A stretch of DNA of 64,000 nucleotides, taken from the NCBI GenBank assembly GCA_035496575.1, contig DATJEN010000143.1:1-64000 (forward strand), given 5' to 3'. The notes below the pieces were generated by a model. That model searched no databases. It saw nothing but the letters and a program-made list of their open reading frames with translations, and had not been told where the DNA came from. A program made the position numbers and the translations under genes. This document shows positions 47,101 through 54,810 of the stretch, in pieces; position 1 is the first letter of the stretch; each line of letters starts with the position of its first letter. This DNA is from PALSA-1355 sp035496575. Lineage in GTDB: Bacteria > Planctomycetota > Planctomycetia > Pirellulales > PALSA-1355.

Positions 47101-47201
47101 TGATCGAAAAGGAGCGCGCCGCGCTAGCGGAGCTCGAGCAACTGCGCGCGACCACCGAAGCCGCGCTAGCCGCCGCCGAGGGATCGCCAGGCGCTAAATA
47201 G
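44124..47201 (+). CDS. valS: valyl-tRNA synthetase
   Basis: Charges tRNA-Val. The protein has 1025 residues, longer than the usual 880-950. Class I motifs are PPPNVTGALHLGHALNN (HIGH, here HLGH) and GMSKSKGNGVDPLDVIE (KMSKS type, near residue 605). An extra helical insert lies in the editing region (about 250-295, rich in Glu, Arg, Leu). A zinc-ribbon insert, FECPHCHAHIEQ and IECKKCGQPFST, lies at about 647-680. The C-terminal coiled arm (DLEAEVARKKKELERLAS to the end) is typical of ValS. It lies 111 bp after cimA. Confidence 0.95.
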   Translation: MATELAAHELPKQYDHSQAQSRWYPFWLERGYFHSEPDPDRQPYTIVIPPPNVTGALHLGHALNNSLQDILIRWRRMQGYNALWMPGTDHAGIATQAVVERRLLEEEKKTRHDLGRAALVERIWRWKDEYETRILSQLQQLGCSCDWQRTRFTLDPQCVRAVRHTFFGMFKSGLIYRGTRLVNWDTLLQTAVSDDEVTHETVAGHFWHLRYPVIDPKPGEPAFVSIATTRPETMLGDTAVAVHPDPEQALAAAERALGEKLASASEKERAGLERELQQLVERRRALLPHLIQLRDMALAGRKVRLPLVNREIPLVADVWAKPELGSGCVKITPAHDPNDYEVARRQQLPMINILNPDGTLNENAGPYAALRIAKARERVVADLEAQGLVESVEDREIELAHSDRSKTPIEPYLADQWFVKMEDLSQSAMDAVTDGRVKIVPGRYARGYLDWLSEKRDWPVSRQLWWGHRIPIWYAPTASEADLKRAFAGRADVVWRRDDENEGWLICAQEVDLSEDAIPGHKIEQEVDVLDTWFSSALWPHSTLGWPEQTPELQYYYPTSTLVTNRDIMTLWVARMVLTGLFNVGDVPFREVYIHPKILDGYGEGMSKSKGNGVDPLDVIESVGADSLRFSLAYLTTETQDVRMPVEFECPHCHAHIEQTKKNRVLPRIECKKCGQPFSTQWATRPEDLALARGAVVSERFELGRNFCNKLWNAARFAIMNLEGYSPGLVVPDELAIEDRWMLSRLTTVTTQCTAALEEYRFGDAARVLYDFAWNEFCSFYLEMAKPRLQDPASRANAQRILAGALDVLLRLLHPMIPFLTEEVWQRLGQLAPTRGIDELEPAAESIMIAPWPEADEARADEEIESRFARFQELLAGLREVRSRQNIPPRTPIRFSVRSVDATRDLLAPLTPYFDAMAGAHATAWGPQVAAPPAAASFVAAGAEVFVDLAGHIDLEAEVARKKKELERLASAIAGKQRQLANENFVSRAPAAVIEKERAALAELEQLRATTEAALAAAEGSPGAK

Positions 47202-47217
47202 CGGCTTTCCCGCCGCT
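47200..47217 (+). terminator. hairpin overlapping the valS stop
   Basis: AGCGGC and GCCGCT form a 6-bp stem with a 6-base loop, starting at the stop codon and followed by GGATTTT. A short possible terminator. Confidence 0.4.
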
Positions 47218-47366
47218 GGATTTTCGCGTGTCAAATCTACGATCCGGGGCGATCCTCGCGCGCCAGCCATTCTTCCATGCCGCCTCTAGCCGCGGCTAGT
47301 TGAGGGCACTTATAATCGACCGTGCCTTCAAGAATCGGAACGTGTTAGCACCGCAGGGGGCCTGTC

Positions 47367-47774
47367 ATGCCGGTCCACATGGAGTTGTCTCGGATCATCA
47401 TCAGTGAGATCAATGACCAGCAGGTCATTTATCTCAAGGAGGTGGATGGCGAGCGCACGTTCCCGATCTTGATTGGAATTTTCGAGGCCACGAGCATCGA
47501 CCGCCGCGTCAAGCAATATCATTCGCCTCGGCCGCTGACGCACGATTTGCTGGTCAACATCGTCGAGAACCTGGGTGCCGAGCTGCAGGATGTGGTGATC
47601 AGCGAGCTCAAGGACCATACGTATTTTGCGAAGCTGCGTGTGCGGCACGAAGGCGAGCTGATCGAGATCGATGCCCGTCCCTCGGACGCGATCGCGGTGG
47701 CCGTGACGTGCGATCCTCAGCTGCCGATTTATGTCTCCGAAGAAGTGCTCAACGACGTGTTGGGCGAACAATGA
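47367..47774 (+). CDS. bifunctional nuclease family protein (DUF151)
   Basis: A 135-residue protein of the BFN/DUF151 family, with ISEINDQQVIYLKE, ERTFPILIGIFEATSI and the C-terminal IDARPSDAIAVAVTCDPQLPI, the family signature. Plant and some bacterial members have DNase and RNase activity. ATGs at 47367 and 47379 are both possible. The next gene starts 53 bases after the stop. Confidence 0.85.
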   Translation: MPVHMELSRIIISEINDQQVIYLKEVDGERTFPILIGIFEATSIDRRVKQYHSPRPLTHDLLVNIVENLGAELQDVVISELKDHTYFAKLRVRHEGELIEIDARPSDAIAVAVTCDPQLPIYVSEEVLNDVLGEQ

Positions 47775-47826
47775 TCAGGCGGCGCATGCGCCGCGTTCTT
47801 ACCTCTCGCATAAGGGCTTCACGACG

Positions 47827-48201
47827 ATGAAGGCTTTCGCCCTGTTTAGCTGCGCTCTCGTGTGTTGGTCGCTCGTGCTTGGGTCGTCGGCGGTTGCCGC
47901 TGACGAAAAAGTCGACGTCACAGGCGTATGGAACGTCGAAATCGAAATTGGGGGTCAGACCGGAATGCCTGTCTTCACGCTCAAGCAGGATGGCGAGAAG
48001 ATCACCGGAAAATACAAGGGCCAATTCGGCGAAGCGGACGTGACCGGCAAACTGAAAGGGAACGAAATCGAGTTCTCATTTGAAGCGCAAGGAGCGAAGA
48101 TCACCTACACCGGCACGGTCGATAAGGACACGATGAAGGGCAAGGCCAACTATGCCGACCAGGCGAGCGGCGAGTGGAAAGCCAAGAAAAAGTCCTCATG
48201 A
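47827..48201 (+). CDS. small exported beta-barrel-like protein
   Basis: A 124-residue protein with a signal peptide (LFSCALVCWSLVLGSSAVAA). A repetitive antiparallel pattern follows (GVWNVEIEIGG, MPVFTLKQDGEKITGKYKG, FGEADVTGKLKGNEIEF, KITYTGTVDKDTMKGKAN), reminiscent of small lipocalin-like barrels. I do not know a function. Its TGA overlaps the ATG of the ThuA gene (ATGA), so the two are translationally coupled and probably act together. Confidence 0.7.
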   Translation: MKAFALFSCALVCWSLVLGSSAVAADEKVDVTGVWNVEIEIGGQTGMPVFTLKQDGEKITGKYKGQFGEADVTGKLKGNEIEFSFEAQGAKITYTGTVDKDTMKGKANYADQASGEWKAKKKSS

Positions 48202-49235
48202 GCCGTGAGGCCAACCCCATGCTCACACGCGCCCGTTCGATTGGCGGAATCTTGTGGCTGCTGTGCGCGGCCACGGCCACGCTTGCGGCCGATGATCCGT
48301 GGCTTAAGCTCGCCGGCGGCCAAGGGCCCGGGCACGGCAAGCACGTCGTTCTGGTCAGCGGAGACGAGGAATATCGCTCCGAAGAGGCATTGCCCCAGCT
48401 AGCGAAAATTCTCGCTAGCCGGCATGGATTCGATTGCACGGTGCTGTTTGCGATCGATCCGGCCGACGGCACGATCAACCCCAATCTGCGCGACAACATC
48501 CCTGGGCTCGAAGCGCTCGATAAGGCTGCCGATCTGCTGGTGCTTTTCGCGCGGTTTCGCGAGTTGCCCGACGAGCAGATGCGGCACATCGTCGATTACG
48601 TGAGCGCCGGCAAGCCGGTCATCGGGCTGCGCACGGCGACGCACGCCTTCAATCCGAAGGCCGACACGAGCTTCGCGCGTTATGGCTGGCAGAGCAAAGA
48701 GTGGGAAGGTGGCTTCGGGCGCCAGGTGCTCGGAGAGACGTGGATCAACCATCACGGGCAGCACGGCCAACAGAGCACGCGCGGCATTATTGCACCCGGC
48801 GCGGGCGAAAACCCGATCTTGCGCGGCATTCGCGACGGCGACATCTGGGGACCGACCGACGTCTATGCCGTCCGACTGCCGCTGCCAGCCGACAGCCAAC
48901 CGCTGGTGCTCGGCCAGGTGCTTTCGGGCATGAAGCCTACGGACGCGCCGGTCGTGGGCAAGCAGAATGAGCCGATGATGCCGATCGCATGGACCAAGTC
49001 CTATTCAGGGACAGGCGGCCGCAACGGGCGCGTGTTTGCGACCACCATGGGCGCCTCGCAGGACCTGCTCAGCGAGGGTTTGCGGCGGATGCTCGTGAAT
49101 GCCTGCTACTGGGGCGCGGGTCTGGAGGACAAGATTCCGCCAAAGGCGAATGTCGAACTTGTGGGCAAGTACGAACCCACTCCGTTCGGCTTCGGCACAT
49201 TTGTCAAAGGCGTTCGGCCTCGCGATTTGAAGTGA
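48198..49235 (+). CDS. ThuA-like domain protein
   Basis: A 345-residue exported protein of the ThuA (trehalose utilisation) fold, a class I glutamine-amidotransferase-like domain. The signal peptide is GGILWLLCAATATLAA. Domain segments are KHVVLVSGDEEYRSEEALP, LLVLFARFRELPDEQM, GKPVIGLRTATHAF, ETWINHHGQHG and RVFATTMGASQDLLSEGLRR. ThuA-like proteins are numerous in planctomycetes and are thought to act on carbohydrates. The ATG at 48198 overlaps the previous stop. Confidence 0.8.
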   Translation: MSREANPMLTRARSIGGILWLLCAATATLAADDPWLKLAGGQGPGHGKHVVLVSGDEEYRSEEALPQLAKILASRHGFDCTVLFAIDPADGTINPNLRDNIPGLEALDKAADLLVLFARFRELPDEQMRHIVDYVSAGKPVIGLRTATHAFNPKADTSFARYGWQSKEWEGGFGRQVLGETWINHHGQHGQQSTRGIIAPGAGENPILRGIRDGDIWGPTDVYAVRLPLPADSQPLVLGQVLSGMKPTDAPVVGKQNEPMMPIAWTKSYSGTGGRNGRVFATTMGASQDLLSEGLRRMLVNACYWGAGLEDKIPPKANVELVGKYEPTPFGFGTFVKGVRPRDLK

Positions 49236-49258
49236 TTTGTGGTTGGCAAGCGACAAAC

Positions 49259-49290
49259 GCCCTCGGCAGCCGGCTAAAGCCGCCGAGGGC
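49259..49290. terminator. hairpin between convergent thuA-like and aldehyde dehydrogenase genes
   Basis: GCCCTCGGC (49259-49267) and GCCGAGGGC (49282-49290) form a perfect 9-bp GC-rich stem, 23 bases after the ThuA stop. The + strand is then GCTTGATGCTTTT. It is suited to ending transcription from both sides. Confidence 0.65.
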
Positions 49291-49329
49291 GCTTGATGCT
49301 TTTGAACTCGCGTCGCGGTCGTATCTCGC

Positions 49330-50805
49330 TTAGCTCAGGCTGACCGTCACCGTTTTATTCTCGGTGTAGGCTTTGAGCCCTTCTTCGCCAAGTTCGCGAC
49401 CCATGCCTGACATCTTGAAGCCGCCAAATGGCGCGGCGGTGTCAAACACGTCGTAGCAGTTGACCCATACAGTTCCGGCCCGCAATGAGTTCGCGATCCG
49501 GTGGGCCTTGCCGATATCGCGCGTCCACACGGCGGCGGCCAAACCATAAAACGTGTTGTTGCCGCGCTCGATCACTTCGTCCACATCCTTGAACTTGAAC
49601 ACCGACAGCACCGGACCAAAGATCTCGTCCTTGGCGATCGCCATGTTGTCTTTGACGTCGGTGAATAGCGTGGGCTCGATGAAGAAGCCAACGTCGCCAT
49701 GGCGAACACCGCCCGTGACACACTTGGCGCCCTCGCGCTTGCCGAGATCGACATAGTGCATGATCTTGTCGAATTGTGCCTTGTCGACCTGAGCCCCTTG
49801 CTCGGTGGCCGGGTCAAATGGATCGCCAATCTTCCGCGCCTTGTTCATGCTGGTCAGCTTGTCGATCAGCTTGTCGTGGACTTTCTCTTCGACGAACACG
49901 CGGCTGCCGGCACAACAGCATTGTCCCTGGTTGAGGTACAGCCCGGTGTGGGTGCCTTGCGCGGCGGCATCCAGATCGGCGTCGGCGAAGATGATGTTGG
50001 GACTCTTGCCGCCCAACTCAAACGTCAACCGCTTTAGCGTCTGGCTGGCATCGCGCATGATGATCTGCGCGGTCTTGTATTCGCCAGTAAACGCCACTTT
50101 GTCGACGCCGGGATGCTTGACAATCGCCGCTCCGGCGGTGGGGCCAAAGCCGGGTACCACGTTGATGACGCCGTCGGGGATGCCCGCCTTCTGTGCCAGC
50201 CGGGCCAGCCGCAAGCAAGTCAGCGGCGTCTGCTCGGCCGGTTTCATGACGATCGTACACCCCGCGGCGAGTGCCGGACCCCATTTCCAGGCCGTCATCA
50301 ACATGGGGAAATTCCAGGGAATGATCTGGCCGACCACGCCCACCGGCTCACGCCGGGTGTAGCAGAAGTAGTTGCCGCGGATGGGAATCGTCTGGCCGTG
50401 AATCTTGTCGGCATAGCCGGCGTAATACCGCAGACAGTCGACCGTCAGCGGCAGATCGGCGCTCTTCGATTCGCGGATCGGCTTGCCATTGTCCAACGTT
50501 TCGAGCATGGCCAGCTCGTCGGCCTCCTCTTCGATGAGATCCGCAAGGCGGTGCATCAAGCGGCCTCGCTCGCGGGCATCCAACTTGCGCCACGGGCCAT
50601 GGTCGAACGCTTCGCGGGCGGCGGCGACGGCCCGATCGATGTCCTCGGCATCCCCTTCAGCCACCGAGGCGATGACCTCTTCGGTGGCAGGATTGACGGT
50701 CTCGAACGTCTTTCCGCTGGCGGCGGGAACCCACTGGCCCCCAATGAAGCACTGCGTCTGGTGAATTTGCGGCCCACGAGCGGCGGGCTTGGTCATGGTG
50801 GCCAC
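49330..50805 (-). CDS. NAD(P)-dependent aldehyde dehydrogenase
   Basis: A 491-residue member of the ALDH superfamily, oxidising an unknown aldehyde to the acid. Catalytic Cys lies in NQGQCCCAGSR (near residue 295) and the general-base Glu in FELGGKSPNIIF (near 262). Cofactor-site segments are PWNFPMLMTAWKWGPALAAG and KPAEQTPLTCLRLA. The C-terminal GGFKMSGMGRELGEEGLKAY is typical of the ALDH1/2-type and betaine-aldehyde groups. The start is GTG at 50805, with AAGGAGG (50811-50817) at 5 bases. It is divergent from padR. Confidence 0.92.
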   Translation of the reverse strand: MATMTKPAARGPQIHQTQCFIGGQWVPAASGKTFETVNPATEEVIASVAEGDAEDIDRAVAAAREAFDHGPWRKLDARERGRLMHRLADLIEEEADELAMLETLDNGKPIRESKSADLPLTVDCLRYYAGYADKIHGQTIPIRGNYFCYTRREPVGVVGQIIPWNFPMLMTAWKWGPALAAGCTIVMKPAEQTPLTCLRLARLAQKAGIPDGVINVVPGFGPTAGAAIVKHPGVDKVAFTGEYKTAQIIMRDASQTLKRLTFELGGKSPNIIFADADLDAAAQGTHTGLYLNQGQCCCAGSRVFVEEKVHDKLIDKLTSMNKARKIGDPFDPATEQGAQVDKAQFDKIMHYVDLGKREGAKCVTGGVRHGDVGFFIEPTLFTDVKDNMAIAKDEIFGPVLSVFKFKDVDEVIERGNNTFYGLAAAVWTRDIGKAHRIANSLRAGTVWVNCYDVFDTAAPFGGFKMSGMGRELGEEGLKAYTENKTVTVSLS

Positions 50806-50986
50806 GGAAACCTCCTTGAAGCTAATGCGACGGCTGGTTGCTGGTTAAGAAGGGAAGCGAGCGCCTGGTGAGAGGCCCGCGCCCGTAATTGTAAGAATGC
50901 CGCGCGGCGGCAGGCAAGCAGTGGATCGGCGGCCGACAGGCAGCTTGCCAGAGCGAAGCGCAAACACGGGGATCCGGCCGGAGTGC

Positions 50987-51015
50987 TTGACAGCGATGTG
51001 GCCTTTTACTATGTT
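50987..51015 (+). promoter_or_regulatory. promoter of padR
   Basis: TTGACA (50987-50992) and TATGTT (51010-51015) with exactly 17 bp spacing, giving a start near 51022 and a leader of about 26 bases. The -10 is inside the palindrome at 51007-51025. Confidence 0.65.
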
Positions 51016-51025
51016 ACACATAGTA
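51007..51025. promoter_or_regulatory. predicted PadR operator
   Basis: TACTATGT-TAC-ACATAGTA is a perfect inverted repeat with 8-bp arms, covering the -10 box and the likely start of padR. PadR-family sites are usually palindromes built on ATGT...ACAT, as here. Binding should repress the padR operon. Confidence 0.65.
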
Positions 51026-51047
51026 TGCGAGCCACAGGAGAAGTGCC

Positions 51048-51401
51048 GTGAGAATCGATCGTGAGTTAATGCGCGGCGCAGGCCCGGTCGCCGTGCTGAA
51101 GTTGCTCGAGGGGGGCGCGAAATACGGCTATGAGCTCGTGGAAGAGCTCGCCCGCAGTTCCGATGGCATCCTGGACATGGGGCAGTCGACTCTTTATCCG
51201 CTGCTCTACAACCTGGAAGCCCAGGGGCTCGTGAAGGCCGAATGGCGCGAGGCCGAATCCCCCCGCCCCCGCAAGTACTACGCGCTCACCTCCAAGGGCA
51301 AAAAACGCCTGGCCCACGACATGGCGCAGTGGCAAGCGGTCGAACGCGCCATGCGTGGCATCGGCGTCTTGCGACCACAACTGGGCGGAGCATCCGCTTA
51401 A
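51048..51401 (+). CDS. PadR-family transcriptional repressor
   Basis: A 117-residue winged-helix regulator. The PadR domain is seen in GAGPVAVLKLLEGGAKYGYELVEEL-type sequence (first part GPVAVLKLLEGGAKYGYELV), ILDMGQSTLYPLLYNLEAQG and the wing PRPRKYYALTSKGKKRLA. The start is GTG at 51048, with GGAG (51037-51040) at 7 bases. It is followed after 19 bases by a membrane protein gene, the common PadR-plus-membrane-protein pair, and is probably autoregulated through the palindrome at 51007. Confidence 0.92.
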   Translation: MRIDRELMRGAGPVAVLKLLEGGAKYGYELVEELARSSDGILDMGQSTLYPLLYNLEAQGLVKAEWREAESPRPRKYYALTSKGKKRLAHDMAQWQAVERAMRGIGVLRPQLGGASA

Positions 51402-51420
51402 AGCGAGCAGAGAATTCGAA

Positions 51421-53367
51421 ATGGCCGAGACCTACGACGCGCGCACCGAGCCAGGCTGGTGGTTCCGTGCGCGGCACACTCCGCTCCGCGACGCGGTGCG
51501 CGGGCAATGGACCAACAGCCTCGATGCTCGACAGGCCGCCCGGATCGCCGGCCTGCCCGAACCGCTGCCAAACTTTATTTATTTGGCGGTACGGCGGACC
51601 CGGCTTTGGCCGAGCGAACGGTTAGACGTGGCGCGGGAGTTAATTAGTCACTTTGCCGATGGCCTCGCTTCCGGCCGATCGGCGGAAGAGCTGATCGCGA
51701 AGTTTGGTGACGTCGAACGGGCCGCCGGGCTCATTCGCGAAGCCAAACTGCGCGGCCGGCCACTGTGGTGGCACGCCATGCGCTTCGCGGTGCGCGTGTT
51801 GTTCGTGCTCTTCGCGGTCACGCTTGTCGTTTACATTGCGTGGGGCATTCGCTTTTACCTGGGCCGACCAGTTGTCGCCCACAACTACTGGAAAGAAATC
51901 AACCTTGCGCGCCACGTGCCCGAAGGAGAGCGCGCGTGGCCTATCTATCGCGAAGCCGCGCTCAAGCTTGGGCGAGATGACGTCGATTTCGAGTGCCTTT
52001 TCGTTGGTCCGGCTTGCCTGCGTTACGAGGACGAGTTGAAGAAAGCGGAACGGCACCGCGACTCGATCGAGCTTGTGCGCGAAGGCGCAAAGCGCGCGCG
52101 ATTGGGATACTACTGGGGTGATCCTGCCGACCGAGCCGCCGGGATTGCTCACGGACGGCCAGATCAATTCAGCAAGCAATCGGCCGACGAGAACCGCGAG
52201 CTGTTTACTGCACACCTGGCCGGAATCGATTTGCTGCGGCAACTCGCGCGCTTGATCGCAGGCGATGCCCTGCGCGCTGCGGCCGCCGGCGACGGCCTCA
52301 CGGCCCGCCAAGATATCGAGTCACTCGTGGTGATGGCGGGGCAGCTCATGGAGCCCACGTCGTCGCTGGTTGAGCAACTGGTGGGTAGCGCCCTATTTAA
52401 GATGGCGATGCAAGCCGCCGGGCGCACGCTGTATGAAACCCCCCAGGTCTGGAGCGACGAGGACCTTCGCGACCTAGCCCACCGAATTGCCGCGTACCGG
52501 GCATCCGGTGCGAGCTACAGCCTTGCGGCGGACCGGATGTTCTTTGACGATCTCTTGCAACGCGCTTACACCGACGACGGCGACGGCGACGGGCGGATGA
52601 CCGCTGAGGGAGTCCAATTGATAGTGCGAGTCGCAGGCGATCTTGGCTGGCTGGCGCCCTTGCGGGTCGATGCAAGCTCAAAAACCCCTGCCCAACCGGG
52701 CGTTTCTGGCACGGATTCCGTGCGGCGAAAAACCCTGGATTCGCTGCGGTACATCGCCACGCCGGGCGTCGCGGCGCTGTTCGGCTCGCGCGAAGAAAAT
52801 CGGGCCCTGTATTACAAGATGCTGGATGAAATGATCGCGGCGCACGAAGGGCCTGCATGGCTATGGAAGCAAGTCGAGCTTGATCCGCTCGTCCTGGGAC
52901 CGCCACACTCGTCCCGCACGCGCCTGAGATACTGGCTCGTCTCGCTGCTGCTGCCAGCGGTTGATAGTGTTTTTGCCGCTCAAGAGCGGGAGCAACAGAT
53001 AAAAGACGCCACGCTGGTTGCCATCGCTTTGGAGCTATGGCATCGGCGTCATGGCGAGTGGCCGGCGAAGCTCGACGAACTCGTGCCGGACTTGCTCCCC
53101 GCCGTGCCGCCCGACCGCGTTGACGGCCAGCCGCTACGCTATGTGATCCGAGATGGCCGCCCGATCCTGTATAGCATCGGTGGCGATCGCAACGACGGTG
53201 GCGGAGTGGCACCGGAAGACCCTGCGTCCGCGCAGCCGTACCGGTTTGGGGTCTACGAAGATGCCTCGAAGGACGAAACCGGCGACTGGATTCTATGGCC
53301 AGCGCAACCCGATCGCCCCTACGTCGCGGACCCCCTCAGCGAAGAGCCGGCGGAATCTGCGCCGTAG
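51421..53367 (+). CDS. membrane protein co-transcribed with PadR regulator
   Basis: A 648-residue protein. The first 110 residues are cytoplasmic and helical (RLDVARELISHFADGLASG, AEELIAKFGDVERAAGLIRE), like the prefix domain of PadR-linked permeases. One helix follows (VRVLFVLFAVTLVVYIAWGI, about residues 125-145), then a large extracytoplasmic helical domain with no family I recognise. It ends with TLVAIALELWHRRHGEWPAKL and a segment resembling those of other planctomycete proteins. Start at 51421, 19 bases after padR. Function unknown. Confidence 0.75.
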   Translation: MAETYDARTEPGWWFRARHTPLRDAVRGQWTNSLDARQAARIAGLPEPLPNFIYLAVRRTRLWPSERLDVARELISHFADGLASGRSAEELIAKFGDVERAAGLIREAKLRGRPLWWHAMRFAVRVLFVLFAVTLVVYIAWGIRFYLGRPVVAHNYWKEINLARHVPEGERAWPIYREAALKLGRDDVDFECLFVGPACLRYEDELKKAERHRDSIELVREGAKRARLGYYWGDPADRAAGIAHGRPDQFSKQSADENRELFTAHLAGIDLLRQLARLIAGDALRAAAAGDGLTARQDIESLVVMAGQLMEPTSSLVEQLVGSALFKMAMQAAGRTLYETPQVWSDEDLRDLAHRIAAYRASGASYSLAADRMFFDDLLQRAYTDDGDGDGRMTAEGVQLIVRVAGDLGWLAPLRVDASSKTPAQPGVSGTDSVRRKTLDSLRYIATPGVAALFGSREENRALYYKMLDEMIAAHEGPAWLWKQVELDPLVLGPPHSSRTRLRYWLVSLLLPAVDSVFAAQEREQQIKDATLVAIALELWHRRHGEWPAKLDELVPDLLPAVPPDRVDGQPLRYVIRDGRPILYSIGGDRNDGGGVAPEDPASAQPYRFGVYEDASKDETGDWILWPAQPDRPYVADPLSEEPAESAP

Positions 53368-53564
53368 AGCCCCAGCCACTTCTGACGGCCTGGCGGGCCG
53401 ATACCTGCCCGAATTAGGGCCGCAGAAATTGCCCCATTCTGGGCGTCCGTGCCGATTATTCCAAGGCATGGGCCGCTCCAGCGACGTAGAGTTTCAAAAG
53501 CAGCCAACTGCTGCTGAATTCCGACTTTGACGGTTTTGCGGTTGCCGCCGTTTTGGCAATTTTA

Positions 53565-54779
53565 ATGCTAGTTTTGCGTGCGGGGCCGCGCTCCAACTTT
53601 GCCAAACAACTCGTGCATCACGATTACGATTCTGCCGTTCTGCTGCGCGCCTGCTGCGAGCGCCTGCTGCCTCCAGAGTTGAGGGAGGACGTCGTCCTCG
53701 CTCGGCAAGTCAGGCGCGTCATCGCCCTGCACCTGGCCATGGTGATTTGGGTCCCGCTCTTCTCGAGCTTGTATTACTTGCTGGGCGCGCCGGTCTCGGC
53801 CGACGTCATCATGTCGGGCGGCATCCTGCTATCCGTCAGCTTGATACTGGTGCGACAGGGGCATTCGCCCACCTTCTGCGGCAACTTTCTGACCGGCGCG
53901 GCATGGTACGTCTACACGGCCCTGGCCTGCTTCACCGGAGGCGTCGGCGCGCCAGTCATGATGTGGTTCGTGTCGATTCCGGTACTCTCGGTGCTGATGT
54001 GCGGCGCGCGTTCGGGCTTGTACTGGACGATGTGGTGCGCCCTGACGATCGCGTGCTTCACGCTGGCTCAACATTTCGGCGTGCATTGCGCGAACGAGCT
54101 GACGGCCGGCGGTATCCGCTTCATGCACTTCACCGGCCTGGTGGGGCTGCTCACCTGCGTTTACGTATTGGTGTTCGTGCTCAAGCGGATCGAACAGGAC
54201 GCGCACGAGGCCTTGCACGAAGCGAATCGCTCGCTTGAGCGACAGGCCACCATCGACGTGCTGACCGGCGTTGGCAACCGCCGCAGCTTCGACCTGATGC
54301 TCGAACAAGAATGGCAGCGGCATGTTCGCGAACAACGGCCTTTGTCGGTGCTAATGCTCGATGTCGACCTGTTCAAGCAATTCAACGATGAATTCGGCCA
54401 CCTGGATGGGGACGAATGCTTACGGGACATCGCCCAGTCAGTCGAGGACTGCATGCTCCGCTCGGGCGACTTCGTGGCCCGTTATGGTGGCGAGGAATTC
54501 GCGGTCATTCTGCCCGGCACCGACTTGCAAGGCGCGATTCTGGTCGCCGAGACGATTCGCATGAACGTGATGGCGCTGGCGATCCCCCATCCCCGCTCGG
54601 CCGTGGCCCCGCATGTGACGGTCAGCATCGGCCTGGCGAGCAGCGTGCCGGAGCAGCGCGCCAGTTGCCTGGACTTTTTGCACGAAGTGGACGTGGCCCT
54701 GTATCGCGCCAAGGACCGCGGGCGAAACAACACGGTCTCGAGCCACGAGCTCAGCTCGCTGGCTGAAAGCGCGTACTAG
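53565..54779 (+). CDS. membrane diguanylate cyclase, GGDEF domain
   Basis: Makes cyclic di-GMP from GTP. The protein has about 404 residues. The N-terminal half has six or so helices (LHLAMVIWVPLFSSLYYLL to GLVGLLTCVYVLVFVLK), a MASE-like sensor. The GGDEF domain starts IDVLTGVGNRRSFD, with LDVDLFKQFNDEFGHLDGD and the active site RYGGEEFAVILPG. The inhibitory I-site RxxD is present as RSGD, five residues before GGEEF, so product inhibition is expected. The ATG at 53565 is preferred over a TTG at 53553. Confidence 0.92.
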   Translation: MLVLRAGPRSNFAKQLVHHDYDSAVLLRACCERLLPPELREDVVLARQVRRVIALHLAMVIWVPLFSSLYYLLGAPVSADVIMSGGILLSVSLILVRQGHSPTFCGNFLTGAAWYVYTALACFTGGVGAPVMMWFVSIPVLSVLMCGARSGLYWTMWCALTIACFTLAQHFGVHCANELTAGGIRFMHFTGLVGLLTCVYVLVFVLKRIEQDAHEALHEANRSLERQATIDVLTGVGNRRSFDLMLEQEWQRHVREQRPLSVLMLDVDLFKQFNDEFGHLDGDECLRDIAQSVEDCMLRSGDFVARYGGEEFAVILPGTDLQGAILVAETIRMNVMALAIPHPRSAVAPHVTVSIGLASSVPEQRASCLDFLHEVDVALYRAKDRGRNNTVSSHELSSLAESAY

Positions 54780-54810
54780 ACTTCCGGCCCCAAATCGCCC
54801 GCTGCCACGA

